Translations under genes and position numbers: made by a program | DNA from: Streptomyces sp. MBT65 | Lineage (GTDB): Bacteria; Actinomycetota; Actinomycetes; Streptomycetales; Streptomycetaceae | Direction of reading: 5' to 3' | DNA: 56,381 nucleotides | NCBI RefSeq assembly: GCF_016612545.1 | Contig: NZ_JAENRY010000011.1 | Span: forward strand, 1-56,381 | Shown: positions 8,553 to 15,847 of the stretch, one piece after another | Layout of the letters: every line of letters begins with the position of its first letter | Position numbering within the stretch: the first letter of the stretch is position 1 | The notes under the pieces: generated by a model | The model's database searches: none | What the model was told of the DNA's origin: nothing | Seen by the model: only the letters and a program-made list of their open reading frames with translations

Positions 8553-8565
8553 CTACACGCTGTAA
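8553..8565. promoter_or_regulatory. BlaI-type operator before blaI-like gene
   Basis: CTACA-CGC-TGTAA is a near-perfect dyad that differs from the two sites at 1451-1489 at one outer base. It ends within the probable ribosome site (AAGGTG) 10 bases before the ATG, a position that would block transcription or translation of the repressor gene itself. Confidence 0.65.
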
Positions 8566-8575
8566 GGTGACCGCC

Positions 8576-8959
8576 ATGGCTGGCAGAGACCCGCATGTCC
8601 GCGCGGAGCGGCGTAGCGCAGGTGAGCTGGAGACCGAGGTCCTCGCCGCGTTGTGGGCGACCGACCGTCCCCTGACACCGGCCGAGATCCAGGCCGAGAT
8701 CGACGGCCCGCTCGCCTACAACACCGTGCACACGATCCTGAAGCGGCTCTACGACAAGGGGCTCGTCCTGCGGGACGCGGCCGGGCGGCGCGGGGCCTAC
8801 CGGCCGGCGAAGAACGCGGCGGAGTTGACCGCCGAGGCGATGCACGAGGCGCTGGACCGGGGGCCGGACCCGATCGCCGCGTTGCAGCAGTTCGTGAGCG
8901 GTCTGCGTCCCGAGGAGGAGAGGGCCCTGCGCGACCTGCTGGCCGGGGGCGCGGGATGA
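8576..8959 (+). CDS. BlaI/MecI/CopY-family repressor
   Basis: The 127-residue protein is a winged-helix repressor: ELETEVLAALWATDRPLTPAEIQ, then the recognition helix YNTVHTILKRLYDKGL at about residues 47-62, then a C-terminal dimer helix region. BlaI proteins bind TACA/TGTA dyads and release them when cleaved by a partner membrane metallopeptidase. Here that partner gene overlaps by four bases (ATGA at 8956-8959). The ATG at 8576 is preferred over an upstream GTG at 8537, because the operator and ribosome site lie immediately before it and residues before it are not conserved-looking. The operator at 8553-8565 implies autoregulation. Confidence 0.92.
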   Translation: MAGRDPHVRAERRSAGELETEVLAALWATDRPLTPAEIQAEIDGPLAYNTVHTILKRLYDKGLVLRDAAGRRGAYRPAKNAAELTAEAMHEALDRGPDPIAALQQFVSGLRPEEERALRDLLAGGAG

Positions 8960-9849
8960 GGTTCGACGTCTACACCCCGTTGCTGCTGTCCGCGCTGCTC
9001 GCCGCGATCAGCCCGGCGATCGGCAGACGGGTGGCCCCGGCACTGGCCGCCCGGGTGCTGACCGTCGCGGCCGTGGTGACCGCGGCGGCCACCTGCTGGT
9101 CCCTGTTCCTGCTGGCCGCGACGCTCGTCGGCGATGCCCCGCCGGTCGTCGCCGAGGCCCGGCAGGACGGACACCGGCTGCCCGAACCGGTGCCCGAGGT
9201 CATCGGGATCGCGGCCGCGGTCGCCCTCGCCGTGCTCGTCGTGTCCGTCCAGGGGGCCGTGAGCGCGGACCGCCGTACGCGGCGCGCACTGCGCCGGCTG
9301 TGCGAAGGGCACCCGGCGGACACCGAGTTGATCGTCGCCGACTCCCCCGAACCGCGTGCGTTCGCCATCCCCGGCCCGCCCGGCCGGATCCTGGTCACGG
9401 TCGGCATGCTGAGCGCCCTCGAACCGGCGGAGCGCCGGGTCCTGCTCGCCCATGAACGTGCCCATCTCGCCCACCGGCACGCGCAGTTGGTGACCGCGGC
9501 GACGCTCGCGGCCGCGGCCAACCCGCTGCTGCGGCCCGTACGATCCACGGTCGTGTTCCTGGTGGAACGGTGGGCGGACGAGCGGGCGGCGGACGCGGTC
9601 GGCGACCGTGCGACCACCGCCCGCGCCCTGGCCCGCGCCGCCCTGAGCGCCGAACGCGCGCGCCCCGCATGCGCGTTGAGCTTCACCGACCGTGCCGTCA
9701 CCCGCCGGATCGCGGCGCTCCAGACAGCGCCGCCGCCGCGCCTGTGGCCCCTCGCGGCGGCCGTCCTCACGCTGGGCGCTCTGCCCGCGCTCGGCGCGGC
9801 CGACGCGACGGGCGATCTGTTCCGGATGCTGGCGGGAGTGCTCGTCTAG
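8956..9849 (+). CDS. M56-family membrane zinc metallopeptidase (BlaR1/MecR1-type)
   Basis: This 297-residue membrane protein has helices at about 5-25, 33-58 and 82-100, then the zinc motif HERAH at residues 166-170 with the third-ligand region ERWADERAAD at 204-213, and a last helix near the C-terminus. There is no extracellular penicillin-binding sensor domain, unlike BlaR1; it is a short M56 as found widely in actinobacteria. Its start overlaps the blaI-like stop, so the pair forms one unit. By family knowledge it is expected to cleave or trigger cleavage of the repressor; the signal is unknown. Confidence 0.9.
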   Translation: MRFDVYTPLLLSALLAAISPAIGRRVAPALAARVLTVAAVVTAAATCWSLFLLAATLVGDAPPVVAEARQDGHRLPEPVPEVIGIAAAVALAVLVVSVQGAVSADRRTRRALRRLCEGHPADTELIVADSPEPRAFAIPGPPGRILVTVGMLSALEPAERRVLLAHERAHLAHRHAQLVTAATLAAAANPLLRPVRSTVVFLVERWADERAADAVGDRATTARALARAALSAERARPACALSFTDRAVTRRIAALQTAPPPRLWPLAAAVLTLGALPALGAADATGDLFRMLAGVLV

Positions 9850-9913
9850 GCGGTCCGCCACCCGCCTCGGCAGCGAAGTCGGCCTGTACGGAGGGCAGTC
9901 GACGTGACGGTCG

Positions 9914-10690
9914 TCAGCGACCGCGGGGCTTGCCGCGCTTGGTTCCCTTGGCGCCGCCGGACGCACCACGCGGGTTCTTGCCGGTCCGGCCCGTCGACTT
10001 CCCGGCGGCGGGCTTGCGGCGCGCGGGGGTTTCGGCGCGCTTCGCCTTGGTCTTCGGCTGCGGCTGGGCGGGCGCCTGGGTGCGGCCCCGCGTGCTGTTG
10101 ACCGTACGGCCGCGCACGATGCCGATGAAGTCCTCGACCAGGTCGGTGGTCGCGTCCTCGGGCCAGGAGAGGGCGACGTCCGATTGAGGGGCGTCGACGA
10201 CGGTCCGGTAGGTGAGGTCCTTGCGGTGGTGCAGCCGGGCCAGGGACTGGGGGACGTAGAGGATGCCGATGCCCGACGCCACGTGCTCGACGGCGTCCTC
10301 GGTGGTGGCGGGACGCTCGAACGCGGGCTCCCCGGGCGGCTGTTCCCAGTCGAGGACGTCGTCGAGGGGGTGAAGGACCACCTCGTCGGCGAGTTCGTCG
10401 AGGGACACCTCTTCGGCCGCCGTCACGACGTGGTCCTTGGGGGCCACGACCACGGTCGCCTCGGTGTAGAGGGGGATCGCGCTGAGGACCGTACGGTCGA
10501 CCGGCAGGCGCACGAGTCCGGCGTCGGCCTCGCCGCGCCGCAACACATCGGATGCCTCGGCTGCCGGGACCGGTACGAGGACGAGCGGGACGTCGGGCCG
10601 ACGCTCGTTCCAGATCCGCACCCACTTGGCGGGCGTCACCCCGGGGACGTACGCGAGCCGGAACGTGGGGGATGCTTCCGAGCCTGTCAC
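9914..10690 (-). CDS. LysR-type effector-binding domain protein without HTH, basic C-terminal tail
   Basis: The 258-residue protein starts directly with a LysR substrate-binding fold (FRLAYVPGVTPAKWVRIW, then two alpha/beta lobes to about residue 190, with the hinge-like VEHVASGIGILYVPQS). The usual N-terminal winged helix is absent. Residues from about 193 to 258 are a disordered, Lys/Arg/Ala/Pro-rich tail, histone-H1-like. The start ATG at 10690 leaves only 58 bp to the divergent DUF5997 gene, so there is no room for a lost HTH. It may bind a ligand and use the tail for DNA or protein contact; this is inference. The gene pair looks like a recurrent actinobacterial arrangement. Confidence 0.8.
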   Translation of the reverse strand: MTGSEASPTFRLAYVPGVTPAKWVRIWNERRPDVPLVLVPVPAAEASDVLRRGEADAGLVRLPVDRTVLSAIPLYTEATVVVAPKDHVVTAAEEVSLDELADEVVLHPLDDVLDWEQPPGEPAFERPATTEDAVEHVASGIGILYVPQSLARLHHRKDLTYRTVVDAPQSDVALSWPEDATTDLVEDFIGIVRGRTVNSTRGRTQAPAQPQPKTKAKRAETPARRKPAAGKSTGRTGKNPRGASGGAKGTKRGKPRGR

Positions 10691-10748
10691 CCCGCAAGGT
10701 TACCCGCCGTGGTCGGAGGTCTCGTACACGGTCGATACTCTTGACGGT

Positions 10749-11132
10749 ATGAGTTCGCACCAGACCACCCAGACGATGAAGCCCGCCACGGCGGCGAAGA
10801 AGCTGGGTGTGTACCTAGAGGCCACGCCCGCCGAGTTCCAGGAGGGTGACGTCTCCCGCGCCGAGCTGAACGAGTTGCAGGCGAACCCGCCCCAGTGGCT
10901 GCGCGAGCTGCGCGCCGACGGCCCGCACCCGCGCCCGGTCGTCGCGGCCAAGCTCGGCGTCTCCATCGCCGGTCTCGCGCGCGGCGGGGTCACCGAGCCT
11001 CTCACCACCGAGCAGATCGAGGCGCTGAAGAAGGACAGCCCCGAGTGGCTGGAGAAGGAGCGCGCCACCCAGGCCGAGGTCCGCAAGGAAGCCGAGCGGA
11101 TCAAGAACAAGAAGAACGACGAGCGCGACTGA
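10749..11132 (+). CDS. DUF5997 family protein
   Basis: The 127-residue protein is mostly helical and charged. It opens with MKPATAAKKLGVYLEATP, has a central LGVSIAGLARGGV segment that could be a small helical DNA- or protein-binding unit, and ends in a long Lys/Glu-rich helix. I recognise it as the actinobacterial DUF5997 type, of unknown function. The ATG at 10749 is chosen because the conserved-looking sequence begins there. It is divergent from the LysR-like effector protein with a 58-bp shared control region containing TTGACGG close to the start. Cytoplasmic. Confidence 0.8.
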   Translation: MSSHQTTQTMKPATAAKKLGVYLEATPAEFQEGDVSRAELNELQANPPQWLRELRADGPHPRPVVAAKLGVSIAGLARGGVTEPLTTEQIEALKKDSPEWLEKERATQAEVRKEAERIKNKKNDERD

Positions 11133-11172
11133 CGGCTGCGGGGCGGAAGCGCTCAGGACGGAGACCCGGTCG

Positions 11173-11937
11173 GTGACGGACGGCCCCGGCAAGCCCCCGG
11201 CGATGTACCGCAAGGTCGCGGCCGACCTCGGTCGCGAGATCGGCGAGGGCCGCTACGGCTCCGGCGGACGGCTGCCCGCCGAGGGCGAGCTCGCCGAGCG
11301 CTACGGCGTCTCCCGGGGCACCGTCCGCCAGGCGATGGCCCTGCTGCGCACCGAGGGGCTGATCGCCTCGCGGCGCGGCACCCGCCGGGTCGTGATCGGT
11401 ACGCCCCGGCCGCAGAGCTTCGGCGAACTGCTCAGCTTCACCCGCTGGGCGCGCTCGACGGGCGAGGAGCCCGGCGGCCGGATCGTCACCATGGAGACCC
11501 GCCCCGCCGACCCGACCGAGCGGGAGCACCTGCGGTTGCCGGTGGGGGCGGAGGTGTACGAGGTTCGGCGGCTGCGCACGCTCTCGGGGCGGCCGGTGAT
11601 GGTCGAGCGCACCGTATACCCGTCCGCCGTGGGCGAGTTGATCGCCGAGCTGCCGGCCGACACCGTGTCGCACACGGTGGCCCTGGAGGAGTCGGGCGTG
11701 CTGATCGCGGACGCCCAGCACACCATCGACCTGTGCCGGGCCGACCCGGAGGACGCCCGGCTGCTCGGCTGCCGGCCCGGCGACCCGCTGCTGCGCGAGC
11801 GCAGGTGCAGCACCGATCCGGCGGGCGCACCGGTCGAGTGGTCCGAGGACCGGTACCTTCCGGAGACCGTGGCCTTCACCGTCCACAGCTCGGCGGCGTC
11901 CGGCTCGCTGGCCCGCCGCCCGGCCGACGACGCCTGA
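11173..11937 (+). CDS. GntR-family regulator, HutC/UTRA type
   Basis: The 254-residue protein has an N-terminal GntR winged helix (MYRKVAADLGREI, LPAEGELAERYGVSRGTVRQAMALLRTEGLI) and a UTRA effector domain: FGELLSFTRWARSTGEEPGGR, the EVRRLRTLSGRPVMVERTVYP strand, and a C-terminal YLPETVAFTV. HutC-type members bind small metabolites such as sugar phosphates, urocanate or phosphonate-related compounds. The start is GTG at 11173; an in-frame ATG lies 30 bases further. It is convergent with the TmpA-TmpB-like gene, ending 20 bp from its end, and a 16-bp dyad of the HutC operator shape lies just before that gene at 13612-13627. It is the likely regulator of that gene. Confidence 0.88.
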   Translation: MTDGPGKPPAMYRKVAADLGREIGEGRYGSGGRLPAEGELAERYGVSRGTVRQAMALLRTEGLIASRRGTRRVVIGTPRPQSFGELLSFTRWARSTGEEPGGRIVTMETRPADPTEREHLRLPVGAEVYEVRRLRTLSGRPVMVERTVYPSAVGELIAELPADTVSHTVALEESGVLIADAQHTIDLCRADPEDARLLGCRPGDPLLRERRCSTDPAGAPVEWSEDRYLPETVAFTVHSSAASGSLARRPADDA

Positions 11938-11957
11938 CCTCAGGTGTCCGTCCGACC

Positions 11958-13598
11958 TCATGCGTTCCGCAGCAGGGCCGTGAGCAGCGGGCGGAAGTGC
12001 GCGAAGTCCGGGGTCGGCGCCTCGGGATCCTTGGCCTCGTCGTCCCAGCGGCGCACCGCGACCCCGTCCGCCGCATACGGATTCGCCTCGTACGCGGCGA
12101 CCTCGGCCGGAGACATCGGACCGCCCTGTACCTCCAGCGTGTACACCGACGCCTCGGAGAGCCGGCCGAAGTAGCCCGGCTCGACCGCGCACAGATACCG
12201 CTTGGCCGCCACGTGCAGCCGGACCGGTTCGGTGACCTCGGGACCGAACCACTCGGCCAGCCGGTCCGCCCCCGTGTGGCTGTGCCGGTTGTCGGTGCCC
12301 TCCATCAACTCCGCACCGCTGACCGGCCCGTGGAAGTGTCCGAGGTCGTGCAGCAGCGCGGCGGCGATCAACGCGTCGGGCGCTCCCGCCTCCTCGGCCC
12401 GGGCTGCCGCCTGCAGCATGTGCTGCGCCATCGTGACCTCCTCCCCCAGGTAGGCGCTCGCCCCCTCCCCCGCGAAGAGTTCGGCCAGCTCGTCCACGAA
12501 CTCCCTTGCGGCTACGGCCCGTTCGCGCCGCAGTATCGCCAACGTGCCGGCCAGCGCGTCGAGGTCGGCGTAGGCGCCCTGGAGGTGACGGGCGCCGCTC
12601 TCCTCGAAGGCCGTACGGGCGTGCAGCAGCCGGACGTTGTCGAAGATCAGGCAGTCGCCGGGCAACAGCCGGAACTCCAGCTGGAGTTCGGGGCGCAGGG
12701 TGATCTCGGCGAAGGCGCGGTAGGCCCGGTAGAAGGACTCCAGTTCGGCGGCGGGCAGCAACAGGGTGCCGATGGAACGGTTGTTGAAGCGCACCTCGCG
12801 GATCTGCCCGCGCCCGTCCACGTCGATCAGCGGTCGGTCGGCGGCCAGCACGGTGTATGCGTCGCTGAAGCGGAACGGCACGGGGGTACGGGTCAGTACG
12901 GCGAACGCCTCCGGGGCCTCGGCGCGCAGCAGCGCGGCGGCCCGGAACCCGTCCACCAGCCCGGAGTCGCCGCCGACCGCCGCGTTGGACAGACAGTGCA
13001 GGAGCTGGAGGGTGGGCACCGGGTCGCGGTAGGGGTTGTCGGTGTGCGGGGTGATCCGGGCGCCGGTGAAGGCGAGGTTGTTGGGGTCCGGTTCGACCCG
13101 TACGTCGAAGAGCCGTCCGTAGTTGGTCTCGCGGACGTAGCCGAAGGTCTCCGCCACCTCCAGCACCTGGCCCTCATGGCACGGCACATCACGCAGCAGG
13201 GCGAAGCCGAGCCCGAGGACGGACTCCAGCACCCGTGCCTTGACCACCGGGTCGGCCAGGTAGTCAGCCCAACTCGCCTCGGGGAGACGGCCGTTCAGGT
13301 CGGCAGCGATCCACAGGGTCTTGCCGTTCTCACCGCGTCGGTCCTCGGACGCACTCCCGGCTCCGGGTCGCCCGGCGGCCAGCCAGCGCTCGGAGTACAC
13401 GGACCGGTGCCCGTCGGGCGCCCAGTCGATCTCGACGCCGTCGGCGGTCTGCCGTACGGCCTCCAGCGCGAGGTCGGTGGGCAGTTCGGTGATCTGGAAC
13501 AGCTTCTGACCGTTGCGCGGGTCGCGGCAGCGGGGGCAGGGGCAGTTGTCCCGCAGCCAGGTCAGCGGCAGATCCGCTACGGACGGCGACATCGTCAT
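11958..13598 (-). CDS. Fused non-haem iron enzyme: TauD/GBBH-type dioxygenase plus PhnZ/TmpB-like HD oxygenase
   Basis: The 546-residue protein joins two oxygenases. Residues 5-100 are the GBBH-like N-terminal Zn domain (WLRDNCPCPRC, Cys 19/21/24). Residues 115-345 are an Fe(II)/2-oxoglutarate dioxygenase with facial-triad HTD (His185, Asp187) and distal His326 in LLHARTAF. Residues 375-520 are an HD domain: Tyr383-x2-Glu386, His393, HD at 417-418, His421, His439, His462, Lys466 and DD at 519-520. The spacings match the mixed-valent di-iron oxygenase PhnZ as I recall it. This is the pair TmpA and TmpB, which turn 2-trimethylaminoethylphosphonate into glycine betaine and phosphate, in one chain. 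ATG 13598 or 13592 follows GAGAGAG; an upstream TTG is less likely. Alternative: carnitine-type substrates for the first half. Confidence 0.85.
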   Translation of the reverse strand: MTMSPSVADLPLTWLRDNCPCPRCRDPRNGQKLFQITELPTDLALEAVRQTADGVEIDWAPDGHRSVYSERWLAAGRPGAGSASEDRRGENGKTLWIAADLNGRLPEASWADYLADPVVKARVLESVLGLGFALLRDVPCHEGQVLEVAETFGYVRETNYGRLFDVRVEPDPNNLAFTGARITPHTDNPYRDPVPTLQLLHCLSNAAVGGDSGLVDGFRAAALLRAEAPEAFAVLTRTPVPFRFSDAYTVLAADRPLIDVDGRGQIREVRFNNRSIGTLLLPAAELESFYRAYRAFAEITLRPELQLEFRLLPGDCLIFDNVRLLHARTAFEESGARHLQGAYADLDALAGTLAILRRERAVAAREFVDELAELFAGEGASAYLGEEVTMAQHMLQAAARAEEAGAPDALIAAALLHDLGHFHGPVSGAELMEGTDNRHSHTGADRLAEWFGPEVTEPVRLHVAAKRYLCAVEPGYFGRLSEASVYTLEVQGGPMSPAEVAAYEANPYAADGVAVRRWDDEAKDPEAPTPDFAHFRPLLTALLRNA

Positions 13599-13611
13599 CA
13601 CTCTCTCATCA

Positions 13612-13627
13612 AGTTGTACAGCCAACT
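13612..13627. promoter_or_regulatory. Candidate GntR/HutC operator
   Basis: AGTTG-TACAGC-CAACT is a 16-bp dyad located 14 bp before the fused oxygenase start. Length and half-site layout resemble HutC-subfamily operators such as the DasR box. The neighbouring UTRA regulator at 11173 is the obvious candidate to bind it. I see no second copy before the gntR gene. Confidence 0.5.
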
Positions 13628-13706
13628 CTTCGGACAGAGCGAACGTCTCAGCGCCGGATGAGCACGAGGTGACGTACCGGCCACCGGCGCATGAACGGGA
13701 TCGAGG

Positions 13707-14297
13707 TCAGCGCGGCAGCCGCAGGCCTGCGATCAGGACGTCGACCAGGCGGAGCGCGTCGTAGCGGTCGTCGCCCTCCACGCCGACGCACAAGTTGCCG
13801 ACGCCGCGCATGACTTCATAGGCGGTGAGGTCGGACCGGACCTCGGCCGCCGCCACTGCCGCGTCGAACAGCTCGGTGCACACGGGCAGGAGGCGGTCCA
13901 GGAAGTAGGAATGCAGCGCCTCAAAGCCCGCGCTGTCGGACCGCAGCACCGCGGCGAGCCCGTGCTTGGTGACCAGGAAGTCGACGAAGAGGCTGATCCA
14001 CTCCCGCAGCGCCGCGTACGGACCGGCACCGCTCGCCAGCAGCGCGGGGCCCGCTTCGGCGCAGGCCTCCACCTGATGCCGGTAGACGGCGATGACGAGA
14101 TCGGCGCGGGTCGGGAAGTGGCGGTAGATCGTGCCCAGTCCGACACCGGCCTCGCGGGCGATGTCGCGCACCGGCGCGTCCACGCCGGACGCGACGAAGA
14201 CCTTGGCCGCCGCGTCGAGCAGGGTCTCCTTGTTCCGCCGGGCGTCCGCCCGCTTGGACTGGGCCGCACCGCCCGCGTCCGCCTCGTTGCCGCTCAT
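13707..14297 (-). CDS. TetR-family repressor of the divergent LLM oxidoreductase
   Basis: The 196-residue protein has an Arg/Lys-rich lead (QSKRADARRNKETLLDAAAKVF) followed by a TetR helix-turn-helix (VRDIAREAGVGLGTIYRHFPTRADL, about residues 43-68) and a helical sensor domain ending VLIAGLRLPR. ATG 14297 is preferred, since the longer frame would run across the operator region. Two perfect palindromes lie in the divergent control region, so it very likely represses itself and the LLM gene. The ligand is unknown. The HTH and the sensor-domain start resemble the SbtR-like/C-terminal domain-11 groups of Streptomyces TetRs, but this is an impression only. Confidence 0.9.
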   Translation of the reverse strand: MSGNEADAGGAAQSKRADARRNKETLLDAAAKVFVASGVDAPVRDIAREAGVGLGTIYRHFPTRADLVIAVYRHQVEACAEAGPALLASGAGPYAALREWISLFVDFLVTKHGLAAVLRSDSAGFEALHSYFLDRLLPVCTELFDAAVAAAEVRSDLTAYEVMRGVGNLCVGVEGDDRYDALRLVDVLIAGLRLPR

Positions 14298-14330
14298 CGC
14301 GCAGTTCCTCCACCGCTGGACCTTGTTAAA

Positions 14331-14345
14331 CGGAACAGAGTTCCG
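14331..14345. promoter_or_regulatory. TetR operator, copy 1
   Basis: CGGAAC-AGA-GTTCCG is a perfect 15-bp dyad 34 bp before the tetR ATG. Confidence 0.75.
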
Positions 14346-14354
14346 TATCGTTTC

Positions 14355-14369
14355 CGGAACCACGTTCCG
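14355..14369. promoter_or_regulatory. TetR operator, copy 2
   Basis: CGGAAC-CAC-GTTCCG is a second perfect dyad with the same arms as copy 1, with centres 24 bp apart. It lies 80 bp before the LLM oxidoreductase start. Confidence 0.75.
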
Positions 14370-14448
14370 CTTGCTCATGATGTCAGAGCACAAGCCGGAC
14401 GACCAAGCCATGCCTGCCACCACGCGTTGCCGAACATCGGAAGGCGCC

Positions 14449-15324
14449 ATGCCCAGCACACCCCGCACCCGCTTCGGAATCATGACCGCCCCCATGCAGG
14501 TCGGCTACCCCGACCTCCTCCGCGTCTGGCGCGAGGCGGACACCGTCCCGGAGATCGAGCACGCCTGGCTGTTCGACCACCTCATGCCGATCGGCGGCGA
14601 CCCGGACGGCCCGGCCTTCGAGGGCTGGACACTGCTCTCGGCCCTCGCCGCGCAGACCCGCCGGCTGCGGCTCGGTGTGATGGTGACCAGCAACCGCTTC
14701 CGGCCGCCCGCGATGCTGGCCAAGATCGCCACGACCGTCGACGTCGTCTCCGGCGGACGGCTCGACTTCGGCATCGGTGTCGGCTCCCGCCCCAACCATC
14801 CCCTGGCCCGGCGCGAGTACGCGGCACACGGCCTCCCCTTCCACGACTCCGCGCACGCGGTGGCGAGCCTCGCCGAGGCCTGCACGGTGATCCGGCGGCT
14901 GTGGACCGAGGAGAAGCCGTTCGACTTCCACGGCACCCACCACCACCTCACCGGAGCGTTCGGCAACCCCAAGCCCGTCCAGCGCCCCCACCCGCCGATC
15001 CTCATCGGCGGACGCTCGGCCGCGACACTCCGCGTGGTCGCCGAGCACGCCGACCTGTGGAACATCCCCGGCGGCGACATCACGGACGTCATCGACCGCA
15101 GCGCGCTCCTCGACCGCTACTGCGCCGAGATCGGCCGCGACCCCGCCTCCGTCACGCGCTCGATCCACCTCTCCGTGTCCTACGACAAGCCCGAGGCGAC
15201 CCGGGACGCGATCCGTGAGGCGGTCGACGCGGGCTTCCACCACATCGTGCTCGGGCTGTCCGCGCCCTACCCCGCCGAGGTCGCCCACTGGGTCGCCGAC
15301 GAGCTGATCGACAGGACGGCCTGA
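14449..15324 (+). CDS. LLM-class F420-dependent oxidoreductase
   Basis: The 291-residue protein is a luciferase-like TIM barrel: RFGIMTAPMQVGYPDLLRVWREAD at the N-terminus, WLFDHLMP, LGVMVTSNRFRPPAMLAKIATTVD, the SGGRLDFGIGVG motif near 100-110, and PILIGGRS. Actinobacterial members use F420 (some FMN) for hydride transfer to diverse substrates. ATG 14449 follows GGAAGG with proper spacing; an in-frame ATG further up would place the start close to the operators. It is divergent from a TetR gene with two shared operators, so it is probably induced by its substrate or a toxic compound. Cytoplasmic. The substrate is unknown. Confidence 0.88.
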   Translation: MPSTPRTRFGIMTAPMQVGYPDLLRVWREADTVPEIEHAWLFDHLMPIGGDPDGPAFEGWTLLSALAAQTRRLRLGVMVTSNRFRPPAMLAKIATTVDVVSGGRLDFGIGVGSRPNHPLARREYAAHGLPFHDSAHAVASLAEACTVIRRLWTEEKPFDFHGTHHHLTGAFGNPKPVQRPHPPILIGGRSAATLRVVAEHADLWNIPGGDITDVIDRSALLDRYCAEIGRDPASVTRSIHLSVSYDKPEATRDAIREAVDAGFHHIVLGLSAPYPAEVAHWVADELIDRTA

Positions 15325-15337
15325 GAGTCGGTCCACG

Positions 15338-15733
15338 TCAGTCGTGCGGGAACGAGTGATGTTCGTGCGCGACCATCCAACGGCCCCGTTCCTTGCGCAG
15401 TCCGAAGGTCAGCCGCAGCCGCAGGGTGGGGGATGCGGCGAACTCCTCGGGGGTGCCGCACCGGAGCAGGGCATGGGCGTAGGCGACGTCCGTGCCGGCC
15501 GTGATGTCGAGCGAGTCGATGTCGAAAAAGGCGCCCTGCGCCTGCCACTCGAAGAACGGCGGCCAGCTCGCGCGGTAGGCGGCGAGGCCGTGGATGCCCG
15601 CGTGCGGGGGCGGGACGTCGTACATGACGAGGTCCTCGGTGTGGTCCGCCATGACGCCGTCGAGGTCGCCGCGGTGGACGGCCTCGGCCCAGCCGGTGAT
15701 GAGGGCGCGGATCTGTGTGACGTCGTCGTACAT
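15338..15733 (-). CDS. SnoaL/NTF2-like protein (DUF4440-type)
   Basis: The 131-residue protein has the cone-shaped NTF2 fold pattern: an N-terminal helix pair (IRALITGWAEAVHRGDLDGVMADHTEDLVMYDV), then PPPHAGIHGLAAYRASWPPFF, and strands ending RWMVAHEHHSFPHD. Such proteins are small isomerases, hydrolases or lyases, or non-enzymatic ligand binders. The start is backed by AGGAG 8 bases upstream. It is convergent with the LLM gene (13-bp gap) and divergent from the P-loop kinase. Function cannot be inferred beyond the fold. Confidence 0.85.
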   Translation of the reverse strand: MYDDVTQIRALITGWAEAVHRGDLDGVMADHTEDLVMYDVPPPHAGIHGLAAYRASWPPFFEWQAQGAFFDIDSLDITAGTDVAYAHALLRCGTPEEFAASPTLRLRLTFGLRKERGRWMVAHEHHSFPHD

Positions 15734-15847
15734 GGACGGCTCCTGTTCCTGTCCCCCACTCCATGGTCCCTCTGCTGACCCGACTCCCCGATCTTCGGCG
15801 CATCATCGCCCCGGCCGCACATCTGAGGCGGATGGCACACTCTCCGT

